A DNA stretch of 64,000 bases from Jeongeupia chitinilytica. Lineage in GTDB: Bacteria > Pseudomonadota > Gammaproteobacteria > Burkholderiales > Chitinibacteraceae. The translations under genes and the position numbers were made by a program. The notes under the pieces were generated by a model, which saw nothing but the letters and a program-made list of their open reading frames with translations, was not told the DNA's origin and ran no database searches. Positions 16,085 through 23,364 of the stretch are shown here, piece by piece. The stretch lies in NCBI RefSeq assembly GCF_014652315.1, contig NZ_BMYO01000009.1, positions 78,327-142,326 on the forward strand, read 5' to 3'. Each line of letters starts with the position of its first letter. Within the stretch, counting starts at the first letter, position 1.

Positions 16085-16657
16085 TCAGTTCAGCTCGTCA
16101 TCGACCGAATACTTCGACCCGGTCAGCGTCGCTTCGGCGGCGAGGCCGGTCTCGGTCATCTGGTACATCCACACTCCCGGCGCCACGCTGGTCGCGCCCG
16201 CGGCATCCGCGCCCTGATTGTCGGCCTTGGCCGACGCATTGGCCTGGGCACCGAATTGCCAGCCGGAGCGGATGAATTCGTTCAATGCGCTCTTGCTCTT
16301 GAACACGAAGACCTGACGATAGCTCTTGGCCCCCAGCCCCAAACCGGCCTGCGCGCCAAGCATGTCCATATAGGTCACGTGGCCGGTACCGCGGTTGACG
16401 GCGATGCCTTGGCCGCTGTTGCCGCCGGCCAGCATGATCTTGGCGCTGAAATTGTCGAAGACCGCGTAACCGGCGCTGCGCGCGATGACCGCCTTCGACG
16501 AGGGGTAGGTCTTGTAAAGCTGCGTCAGCGTTTGCGACGCCATCTGCTTGAGTTCGCTGCGCTGCGTTTCGGGACTCTTGTCGTCCCCGAACAGGCCCGC
16601 GTTGGCCTGACCGGCGATCAGCAGACCGCACAGTGCAGCGATATGGATACGGCGCAT
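16085..16657 (-). CDS. SYLF/YSC84-type lipid-binding protein, periplasmic (paralogue 1)
   Basis: 190 residues with a signal peptide (cleavage after QANA). The SYLF domain fills the rest: SAGYAVFDNFSAKIMLAGG, GAQAGLGLGAKSYRQVFVF and the end ATLTGSKYSVDDELN. Family members bind phosphoinositides in eukaryotes; bacterial ones are exported proteins of unknown role, often linked to envelope stress. A close paralogue lies about 100 bp upstream on the same strand, so the pair arose by tandem duplication. It converges with the rhodanese gene. Confidence 0.88.
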   Translation of the reverse strand: MRRIHIAALCGLLIAGQANAGLFGDDKSPETQRSELKQMASQTLTQLYKTYPSSKAVIARSAGYAVFDNFSAKIMLAGGNSGQGIAVNRGTGHVTYMDMLGAQAGLGLGAKSYRQVFVFKSKSALNEFIRSGWQFGAQANASAKADNQGADAAGATSVAPGVWMYQMTETGLAAEATLTGSKYSVDDELN

Positions 16658-16760
16658 CTCTCACCCTTATTGGTTGATTAATGCAACCATACTATCGCAG
16701 CAGCATGCGCCGCCGGCTGGCCAAATTCACGGCCGCCGGCGGTATGAATACCTGTCCGCT

Positions 16761-17369
16761 TTACTTGCCCGCGTTCAGTTTCTTGTCGACGTAGTACTTG
16801 CTGCCCGCCACCGTCGCCTCGGCGGTGAGGCCGTTTTCGGTGAACTGGTAGGCGAAGACGTCCTTCGCAATCATGCTCGCGCCGGTCAGGCCGAGTCCCT
16901 TGTCGTTGGCCTTGGCCGCCGCGGTCGCATCACCGCTGAACGCCCAGCCCGAGGTCACGAACTTGTTGAATGCCTTCGGGCTCGTGAACACCAGCACCAG
17001 CCGCGAGTTCTTGATGCCGAGGCCGAGACCGGCCTTGGCCTGGGCAACGCCCATGAAGGTCTCATGCTTCGACGGCAGGCTCACTGCCACGCCGCTGCCG
17101 CCGCCCGCGCCGGCGAACAGGATCATCGCGCCACCGGTATCGAACACCGCATAACCGGCGGACTTGGCGATGGTCGCCTCGGCTTCCGGGTGTGCCTTGT
17201 AGATTTGAGCCAGCGTGTCGTTGGCCAACTCGCGGATCTTGGCGCGCTGCGCTGCCGGCGACTTGGCATCGGCCTCCGGCTTGGCCTGGTCGCTGACCGC
17301 CTCGGCCAGCACCGGTTGAGCAACCAAAGCGCCGACGAGTGCAACCGGGAACAACCATTTGAGCTTCAT
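16761..17369 (-). CDS. SYLF/YSC84-type lipid-binding protein, periplasmic (paralogue 2)
   Basis: 202 residues from ATG at 17369, placed just after a strong AGGAGG at 17374-17379; the longer frame upstream is rejected. The signal peptide ends at VLAEA. The domain motifs SAGYAVFDTGGAMILFAG and AQAKAGLGLGIKNSRLVLVF match paralogue 1 position by position, and both end in GSKYxVDxxLN. It shares the function guess with its neighbour (lipid or membrane association in the envelope). The intergenic gap of ~100 bp to paralogue 1 may allow separate expression. Confidence 0.88.
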   Translation of the reverse strand: MKLKWLFPVALVGALVAQPVLAEAVSDQAKPEADAKSPAAQRAKIRELANDTLAQIYKAHPEAEATIAKSAGYAVFDTGGAMILFAGAGGGSGVAVSLPSKHETFMGVAQAKAGLGLGIKNSRLVLVFTSPKAFNKFVTSGWAFSGDATAAAKANDKGLGLTGASMIAKDVFAYQFTENGLTAEATVAGSKYYVDKKLNAGK

Positions 17370-17567
17370 ATCGAGCCTCCTGTTGAGCTGTGGGTGAAAT
17401 TTAACAATAGACTGGCTGCAATCCATATTTCGGAAAAATTACCGACAAGATTCGCCGGACAGCACAGCCGACAAGCCCGGTGCAAGGCTGCGGCCCGGTC
17501 ATGAAGCCGGCACAATACCGGCATACTGTTACCGGCGAGCGTTCGCCGGGCCAACCAGGACCTACCG

Positions 17568-18902
17568 ATGAGTTTGACGAGCGGATTCTTCCTGCTGCTG
17601 GCGCTGGTGACCATCAGCGCCTTCTTCTCGATTTCCGAAATCGCCCTCGCCGCGTCGCGCAAGTTCCGGCTGCAGATGATGGCCGATGAAGGCGACAGCA
17701 ACGCGGCGCTGGTCACGGCGCTGCAGGAGAAACCCGGCGACTTCTTCACGGTGGTGCAGGTCGGCGTCAACGCCGTGGCCATCCTCGGCGGTATCGTCGG
17801 CGACGCCACGTTCGCGCCGCACCTGCACGCGTGGTTCCTGACGCTCGGTCTCGAAGCACAGCTGTCGACGACGCTGTCCTTCCTGCTGTCCTTCCTCGTC
17901 ACCACCGGGCTGTTCATCCAGTTCGCCGACCTGATCCCGAAGCGCCTCGGCATGCTCCAGCCCGAGCAGATGGCGGTGCGCATCATCCGGCCCATGCTGG
18001 TATGCACGACGGTGCTGCGGCCGCTGGTCTGGCTGTTCGACGGCATCGCCAACCTGATTTTCCGGGTCTTCAAGGTGCCGACGCAGCGGGTCGAGTCGAT
18101 CACCTCCGACGAGATCGTCGCACTGGTCGACGCCGGTGCGGAGGCCGGCACCCTGCAGCGCAAGGAACACCTGTTCATCGAAAACATGTTCGAACTGGGC
18201 GAGCGCTTCGTCACGTCGGTGATGACCGCGCGCGAACAGGTGATCTTTTTCACCGATACCGACAGCAACGACGTCATCCGCCAGAAGATCACCGACGAGC
18301 CGCACGCCAAGTTCCTGCTGTGCAAGGACGGCATCGACAGCGTCTACGCCTATGTCGACGCCAAGGACCTGCTGCAGCACGTGCTGAAGAGCGCGCCCGA
18401 GGCGCTGCAGGCCGGGCTGCGCCAGGTTGCAGTGAAAAGCGTACTGCTGGTGCCCGACACGATTTCGCTGTCCGAAGCACTCGACCGCTTCAAGGAAACG
18501 CACGAGGACTTCGCCGTCGTCATCAACGAGTACGCGCTGGTGGTCGGCATCTTCACGCTCAACGACGTGATCCGCCACCTGATCGGCAGCGTCACCGACC
18601 TCAGCCAGCAGGACCAGATCGTCCGCCGCGACGACAGTTCGTGGCTGGTCGACGGCGTCACGCCGATCACCGACCTCAAGGCCGTGCTCGAAATCGACGA
18701 TCTGCCCGACGAGGAAAACTACGAAACCGTCGCCGGTCTCTTGATGTACCTGCTGAAGAAGATCCCCAAAAAGGCCGAGGCGATCGACTGCCGCGGCTAC
18801 CGTTTCGAGGTCGTCGACATCGACCATTACCGGATCGACCAGGTGCTGGTCACCCGGCTGCCGCTGGGCAGCGCGCCCGCAGCACCGAACTCCGACGGCT
18901 GA
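17568..18902 (+). CDS. paeA: CNNM/CBS-domain transporter, PaeA (YtfL)-like polyamine exporter
   Basis: 444 residues. The N-terminal CNNM membrane domain (to ~200, with SEIALAASRKFRLQMMADEG and VQVGVNAVAILGGIVGD) is followed by a CBS pair and the CorC/HlyC C-terminal domain (EVVDIDHYRIDQVLVTR). As I recall the E. coli YtfL sequence, it matches closely along its length in all three parts. YtfL was renamed PaeA because it exports cadaverine and putrescine; other CNNM proteins move Mg2+ or Co2+. The location just after the polyamine-synthesis block supports a polyamine role. Its stop codon overlaps the -35 of the ahcY promoter. Confidence 0.82.
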   Translation: MSLTSGFFLLLALVTISAFFSISEIALAASRKFRLQMMADEGDSNAALVTALQEKPGDFFTVVQVGVNAVAILGGIVGDATFAPHLHAWFLTLGLEAQLSTTLSFLLSFLVTTGLFIQFADLIPKRLGMLQPEQMAVRIIRPMLVCTTVLRPLVWLFDGIANLIFRVFKVPTQRVESITSDEIVALVDAGAEAGTLQRKEHLFIENMFELGERFVTSVMTAREQVIFFTDTDSNDVIRQKITDEPHAKFLLCKDGIDSVYAYVDAKDLLQHVLKSAPEALQAGLRQVAVKSVLLVPDTISLSEALDRFKETHEDFAVVINEYALVVGIFTLNDVIRHLIGSVTDLSQQDQIVRRDDSSWLVDGVTPITDLKAVLEIDDLPDEENYETVAGLLMYLLKKIPKKAEAIDCRGYRFEVVDIDHYRIDQVLVTRLPLGSAPAAPNSDG

Positions 18903-18927
18903 CGGGTTCGTCAAAAGCCGATAGAAT
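18899..18927 (+). promoter_or_regulatory. candidate sigma-70 promoter for the SAH riboswitch-ahcY transcript
   Basis: A -35-like CTGACG (18899-18904), a 17-nt spacer and a -10-like TAGAAT (18922-18927) place the start of transcription a few bases before the riboswitch. The -35 overlaps the paeA stop codon. Confidence 0.55.
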
Positions 18928-18936
18928 TCAAGCCCT

Positions 18937-19140
18937 TCCGAGGAGCGCTGCGACCCTCTGCGGAACCCGATCCAGCAAGCGAGCGAGCCGACGCGGTTTG
19001 TTCACGCCCGAAGCGCAGGAACCGGAATGGACATGAGGTCCATGCGGATTCCGAGCACCGGACGGAAACAAAACGCAAAGGCGCAGCCGCTTGATGTACG
19101 GGTTCAGGGCCAGGCTCGGAACGAATCCAACGGCGCTCAC
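18937..19140 (+). promoter_or_regulatory. SAH (S-adenosylhomocysteine) riboswitch with a repeat element in its P2 stem-loop
   Basis: The two conserved halves of the SAH riboswitch are plain: TCCGAGGAGCGCTGCGACC at 18937 and CCAGGCTCGGAACG (19110-19123) followed by ACGGCGCTCAC (19130-19140). P1 forms between CCGAG and CTCGG, and the pseudoknot between GAGCGC and GCGCTC. P2 can form from GACCCT/AACCCG with CGGGTT/AGGGC. The class is known to switch on ahcY when SAH is high, which fits the gene 70 nt downstream. The segment between the halves is unusually long (~140 nt) because it contains copy B of the dispersed repeat. Confidence 0.9.
18975..19090 (-). repeat. dispersed intergenic repeat, copy B (inside the SAH riboswitch)
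   Basis: On the minus strand this copy matches copies A and C: head GCGGCTGCGCCT, dyad ATGGAC-N5-GTCCAT (19027-19043), CCGGTTCCTGCGCTTCGGGCG and TCGGCTCGCTCGC. It lies wholly between the two arms of P2 and so extends that stem-loop without touching the conserved ligand-binding core. Confidence 0.8.
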
Positions 19141-19212
19141 CTGACCAACCCGTGCCGGGCACGGGGATTGCGGGTGAGCCGCATCCCTCCCGGCCACACG
19201 AAGGACTCTACC

Positions 19213-20613
19213 GTGGCCGAATTCAAAGACTTTCACGTTGCCGACCTGTCCCTTGCCGCCTGGGGCCGCAAGGAACTGAACATCGCCGAAACCGAAATGC
19301 CGGGCCTGATGGCCGTGCGCGAGCAGTTCGGTGCCGCGCAGCCGCTGAAGGGTGCGCGCATCGCCGGCAGCATCCACATGACCATCCAGACCGGCGTGCT
19401 GATCGAAGCGCTGCAGGCGCTCGGCGCCAAGGTCCGCTGGGTGTCGTGCAACATCTTCTCGACCCAGGACCACGCCGCCGCTGCCATTGCCGCCGCCGGC
19501 ACACCGGTGTTCGCCTACAAGGGTGAAACGCTGGAAGAGTACTGGGACTTCACCCACCGCATCTTCGACTTCGAAGGCGGTGAATACGCCAACATGATCC
19601 TCGACGACGGCGGCGATGCCACGCTGCTGCTGCACCTCGGCGCGCGCGCCGAGAGCGACCTGTCGCTGGTCGCCAATCCGACCAACGAAGAAGAAACCGT
19701 GCTGTACGCGGCGATCAAGGCGCAGATCGCCAAGGATCCGAAGTGGTACTCGACCCGTCTGGCGCACATCCAGGGCGTGACCGAGGAAACCACCACCGGC
19801 GTGCATCGCCTGTACCAGATGCACGAGAAGGGCCAGCTGGCCTTCCCGGCAATCAACGTCAACGACTCGGTCACCAAGTCCAAGTTCGACAACCTGTACG
19901 GCTGCCGCGAATCGCTGGTCGACGGCATCAAGCGCGCCACCGACGTGATGATCGCCGGCAAGGTCGCGATCGTGCTGGGCTACGGCGACGTGGGCAAGGG
20001 CTGCGCGCAATCGCTGCGCGGCCTCGGCGCCACCGTATGGGTCACCGAAGTCGACCCGATCTGCGCGCTGCAGGCGGCCATGGAAGGCTACCGCGTCGTG
20101 CTGATGGACGAAGTTGCGTCGCAGGGCGACATCTTCGTCACCACCACCGGCAACGTCGGCGTGATCACCCACGGCCACATGAAGGCGATGAAGCACAACG
20201 CCATCGTCTGCAACATCGGCCACTTCGATTCGGAAATCGAAGTCGCGTCGCTGCGCCAGTACAACTGGGACAACATCAAGCCGCAGGTCGACCACATCGA
20301 GTTCGAAGACGGCAAGCGCATCATCCTGCTGGCCGAAGGCCGCCTCGTGAACCTCGGTTGCGCCACCGGCCACCCGAGCTTCGTGATGTCGAACTCGTTC
20401 GCCAACCAGGTGCTGGCACAGATCGAACTGTTCACCAAGCGCGAGCAGTATCCGGTCGGCGTCTACGTGCTGCCGAAGCACCTCGACGAAATGGTCGCCC
20501 GCCTGCACCTGGGCCGCATCGGCGCCAAGCTGACGGTGCTGACCGACGAGCAGGCCGCGTACATCAACGTACCGAAGAACGGCCCGTTCAAGCCGGCCCA
20601 CTACCGCTACTGA
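19213..20613 (+). CDS. ahcY: adenosylhomocysteinase (SAH hydrolase)
   Basis: 466 residues from GTG at 19213, preceded by AAGGA; the longer upstream frame runs through the riboswitch and is rejected. Hallmarks are GSIHMTIQTGVLIEAL, NIFSTQDHAAAAIA, the NAD-binding GYGDVGKGCAQ and the C-terminal HLGRIGAKLTVLTDEQAAYI. It splits SAH into adenosine and homocysteine, relieving product inhibition of methyltransferases, and closes the methyl cycle with metF and metK in this window. Expression is expected to rise with SAH through the upstream riboswitch. Confidence 0.98.
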   Translation: MAEFKDFHVADLSLAAWGRKELNIAETEMPGLMAVREQFGAAQPLKGARIAGSIHMTIQTGVLIEALQALGAKVRWVSCNIFSTQDHAAAAIAAAGTPVFAYKGETLEEYWDFTHRIFDFEGGEYANMILDDGGDATLLLHLGARAESDLSLVANPTNEEETVLYAAIKAQIAKDPKWYSTRLAHIQGVTEETTTGVHRLYQMHEKGQLAFPAINVNDSVTKSKFDNLYGCRESLVDGIKRATDVMIAGKVAIVLGYGDVGKGCAQSLRGLGATVWVTEVDPICALQAAMEGYRVVLMDEVASQGDIFVTTTGNVGVITHGHMKAMKHNAIVCNIGHFDSEIEVASLRQYNWDNIKPQVDHIEFEDGKRIILLAEGRLVNLGCATGHPSFVMSNSFANQVLAQIELFTKREQYPVGVYVLPKHLDEMVARLHLGRIGAKLTVLTDEQAAYINVPKNGPFKPAHYRY

Positions 20614-20619
20614 TCCCGG

Positions 20620-20736
20620 GCGGCTGCGCCTGCGCATCTCGCGTCCATCCGATGCTCGAAATCCTCATGGACTTAACGTCCACTCCGGTTTCTGCGCTTC
20701 GGGTGAACACGGGCTGCTTTGGCTCGCTCGCCCGAC
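20620..20736 (+). repeat. dispersed intergenic repeat, copy C
   Basis: Starts right after the ahcY stop: GCGGCTGCGCCTGCGCATCT head, TGGAC-N5-GTCCA dyad (20668-20682), CTCCGGTTTCTGCGCTTCGGG and GGCTGCTTTGGCTCGCTCG. It shares direction with copy A. Copies B and C thus flank ahcY as an inverted pair about 1.5 kb apart. Confidence 0.8.
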
Positions 20737-20764
20737 GCTGTCTGGCGTCGTCGTGAGCAAAATC

Positions 20765-20788
20765 AAAAAGGGGCTTCGGCCCCTTTTC
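20765..20788 (+). terminator. rho-independent terminator of ahcY
   Basis: AAAAGGGGC (20766-20774) and GCCCCTTTT (20779-20787) enclose a TTCG tetraloop. The stem end provides the U-run. Copy C of the repeat lies between the gene and this site. Confidence 0.88.
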
Positions 20789-20880
20789 TGCGTCCGCGTC
20801 ACACGCTTGCGACGCAGCCGTGCCAGAATCGGGGAAGAGACGCATTCCGAATTCCTACGCCCCGCACCGGACGAACGCCC

Positions 20881-22374
20881 ATGTTCCACCAGCCCGAATT
20901 CATCGCCCCGACCCGCCATACCGACGCCGACGCCGCGCTGGCGCAGGTCCGTCTGGTCTACGAATCCAGCCTTGCCCACCTGCGTGACGCAATGGCGCGC
21001 TTCGTCGCCGGCGAAACGCTGCCGGGCCACGTCCGCGCCTGCTATCCCTACGTGCGGCTGCAGACCGACACCGTGTCGCGCCTGCATCCGGTGGACGGAC
21101 TGCATCTGGCTTTCGGTTTCGTTGCCGGCCCGGGTCGTTACGAAACCACGCTGACCCGCCCGGACCTGTTCGATCACTACTATCACGAGCAGTTTGCGCT
21201 GCTGCTGCAGAACCACGGTGTCGAGCTCGAGATCGGTGTCAGCAACCAGCCGATCCCGGTGCATTTCTCGTTTGCCGAAAACGACCACATCGAAGGCAGC
21301 CTGACGCTCGAGCGCCGCCAGCTGATGCGCGACGTGTTCGACCTGCCCGATCTGTCGGCGATGGACGACGGCATCGCCAACGGCACCTACGAGCCGGCCG
21401 CCGGCGAGCCGCAGCCGCTGTCGCTGTTCACCGCGCCGCGCGTCGATTACTCGCTGCACCGGCTCCGGCATTACACGGGCACGCAGCCCGAGCATTTCCA
21501 GAACTTCGTGCTGTTCACCAACTACCAGTTCTACATCGACGAATTCATCCGCCTCGGCCTCGAGGCGATGAGCGACCCGGACAGCGAATACATCGCCTTC
21601 GTCGAGCCCGGCAACGTGATTACCCGTCGTACCGGACTCTCGGCCGAGGCCGCCGACGCGCTCGGCGTGGCGCCGCCGCGGCTGCCGCAGATGCCGGCCT
21701 ACCACCTGATCCGCGCCGACCACAGCGGCATCACCATGGTCAATATCGGCGTCGGCCCGGCCAACGCCAAGACTGCAACCGACCATATCGCCGTGCTGCG
21801 CCCGCATGCGTGGATCATGCTCGGCCACTGCGCCGGCCTGCGGCAGACGCAGCAGCTCGGCGACTACGTCCTCGCCCACGGCTATGTGCGCGAGGACCAC
21901 GTGCTCGACCAGGACCTGCCGCTGTGGGTGCCGATTCCGGCGCTGGCCGAAATCCAGGTTGCACTGCAGGCGGCCGTCTCCGACGTCACGCAGATCCACG
22001 GTGCCGAGCTGAAACGCGTGATGCGCACCGGTACCGTCGCCAGCACCGACAATCGCAACTGGGAGCTGCTGCCCGACAATGCGCCGCAGCGCCGTTTCAG
22101 CCAGAGCCGCGCCGTCGCGCTCGACATGGAAAGCGCGACGATCGCCGCCAACGGCTTCCGCTTCCGCGTGCCGTACGGCACCTTGCTGTGCGTGTCGGAC
22201 AAACCGCTGCACGGCGAGATCAAGCTGCCGGGCATGGCCAACCATTTCTACCGCGAACGCGTCGACCAGCACCTGCGCATCGGCATCCGCGCGATGGAGC
22301 TGTTGCGCGATCAGGGCGTCGACCAGTTGCACAGCCGCAAACTGCGCAGTTTCGCCGAGGTCGCGTTCCAGTAA
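20881..22374 (+). CDS. amn: AMP nucleosidase
   Basis: 497 residues from ATG at 20881, close to the ~484 of E. coli Amn. The N-terminal regulatory domain (to ~190) is followed by the nucleoside phosphorylase-like catalytic domain with NIGVGPANAKTATDHIAVLRP and AWIMLGHCAGLR, and a late RAVALDMESATIAANGF segment typical of the superfamily. It hydrolyses AMP to adenine and ribose 5-phosphate, controlling adenylate levels. Being next to ahcY is suggestive because adenosine from SAH feeds the AMP pool, but the ahcY terminator separates them. Confidence 0.95.
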   Translation: MFHQPEFIAPTRHTDADAALAQVRLVYESSLAHLRDAMARFVAGETLPGHVRACYPYVRLQTDTVSRLHPVDGLHLAFGFVAGPGRYETTLTRPDLFDHYYHEQFALLLQNHGVELEIGVSNQPIPVHFSFAENDHIEGSLTLERRQLMRDVFDLPDLSAMDDGIANGTYEPAAGEPQPLSLFTAPRVDYSLHRLRHYTGTQPEHFQNFVLFTNYQFYIDEFIRLGLEAMSDPDSEYIAFVEPGNVITRRTGLSAEAADALGVAPPRLPQMPAYHLIRADHSGITMVNIGVGPANAKTATDHIAVLRPHAWIMLGHCAGLRQTQQLGDYVLAHGYVREDHVLDQDLPLWVPIPALAEIQVALQAAVSDVTQIHGAELKRVMRTGTVASTDNRNWELLPDNAPQRRFSQSRAVALDMESATIAANGFRFRVPYGTLLCVSDKPLHGEIKLPGMANHFYRERVDQHLRIGIRAMELLRDQGVDQLHSRKLRSFAEVAFQ

Positions 22375-22383
22375 GCGGACCGG

Positions 22384-22629
22384 CTAGTCGCAGACCTTGC
22401 CGGAGTAGAGGAACACCGCGCAGCGCTTCCATGGCGAGACCTCGGCAAGGCCCTGAATCCTGCCGAGCTGGGTCGACTCGGCCCAGTTCAACGCCGCACC
22501 GAGGAAATCCTCGATCGTCTGGTGCTGCCACTGCGCCGGATCGGCCTGACGATCGGCCAGCAGGGCCCGGGCAAAGGCCAGAAACGAATTCGGATCGGTA
22601 ACATCCTGCAATTGCTGGTACAAATCCAT
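22384..22629 (-). CDS. small DUF7660-like protein
   Basis: 81 residues from ATG at 22629, soluble and acidic-aromatic. The pattern SFLAFARALLADR, WQHQTIEDFLGAALNWAES and a closing PWKRCAVFLYSGKV is that of a small uncharacterised bacterial family (DUF7660-like) found in many immunity or accessory contexts. It converges on amn (9 nt between stops) and is divergent from the DUF938 gene. Function unknown. Confidence 0.75.
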   Translation of the reverse strand: MDLYQQLQDVTDPNSFLAFARALLADRQADPAQWQHQTIEDFLGAALNWAESTQLGRIQGLAEVSPWKRCAVFLYSGKVCD

Positions 22630-22704
22630 CGCTCGACCGCCTTTGATGATCAAGCGCCGAGTATGCCCGATACCGGCCAACCGGTACCTTGCCAAGGACA
22701 CTCG

Positions 22705-23313
22705 ATGACCGATTCCGACGCCCGCCTTTACGCCCCCGCCACCGGCCGCAACCGCGACGCGATTCTTGCGGTGCTGCAACGCGTGCTTCCGGCGTCGGGC
22801 ACGGTGCTGGAAATCGCCAGCGGCAGCGGCGAGCACGCGGTACACTTCGCCGCCGCGCTGCCGCAACTGCGCTGGCAGACCAGCGACCCCGACGCGCCGT
22901 CGCGTGCCTCGATCGCCGCGTGGGCCGGTCATGCCGGCGTCGCGCTGCCACCGCCGCTGGCACTCGACGTGATGGCGGCCGACTGGGGCATTGCTCGGGC
23001 GCAGGCGCTGGTGTGCATCAACATGATCCACATCTCGCCGTGGCCGGCGACGCTGGCGCTGTTTGCCGGTGCCGCCCGCGTGCTCGATCCCGGCAGCCCG
23101 GTCTACCTGTACGGCCCCTACCGCCGCGACGGCGCGCACACCGCGCCAAGCAACGCGGACTTCGACGCCCAACTGCGCGCCCGCAACCCTGAATGGGGCG
23201 TTCGCGACCTTGAAGCCGTGATCGGCGCCGCCTTTGACGCGGGCTTCGTGCTCGACGACGTGGTCGCCATGCCCGCGAACAACCTCAGCGTGGTGCTGCG
23301 CAAGCGCCGCTGA
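22705..23313 (+). CDS. DUF938 family SAM-dependent methyltransferase
   Basis: 202 residues from ATG at 22705. The AdoMet-binding motif VLEIASGSGEHAVHFA lies at ~33-48, and VCINMIHISPWPAT is the family signature of DUF938 proteins. YLYGPYRRDGAHTAPSN follows. The family resembles class I methyltransferases, and its substrate is not known. It is 51 nt upstream of the SUV3-like helicase on the same strand, so the two may be co-transcribed. Confidence 0.9.
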   Translation: MTDSDARLYAPATGRNRDAILAVLQRVLPASGTVLEIASGSGEHAVHFAAALPQLRWQTSDPDAPSRASIAAWAGHAGVALPPPLALDVMAADWGIARAQALVCINMIHISPWPATLALFAGAARVLDPGSPVYLYGPYRRDGAHTAPSNADFDAQLRARNPEWGVRDLEAVIGAAFDAGFVLDDVVAMPANNLSVVLRKRR

Positions 23314-23364
23314 TCCGTCCCTTTTGAATCACCGACCCCGTACGGGTCGGCCAACGACACACTC

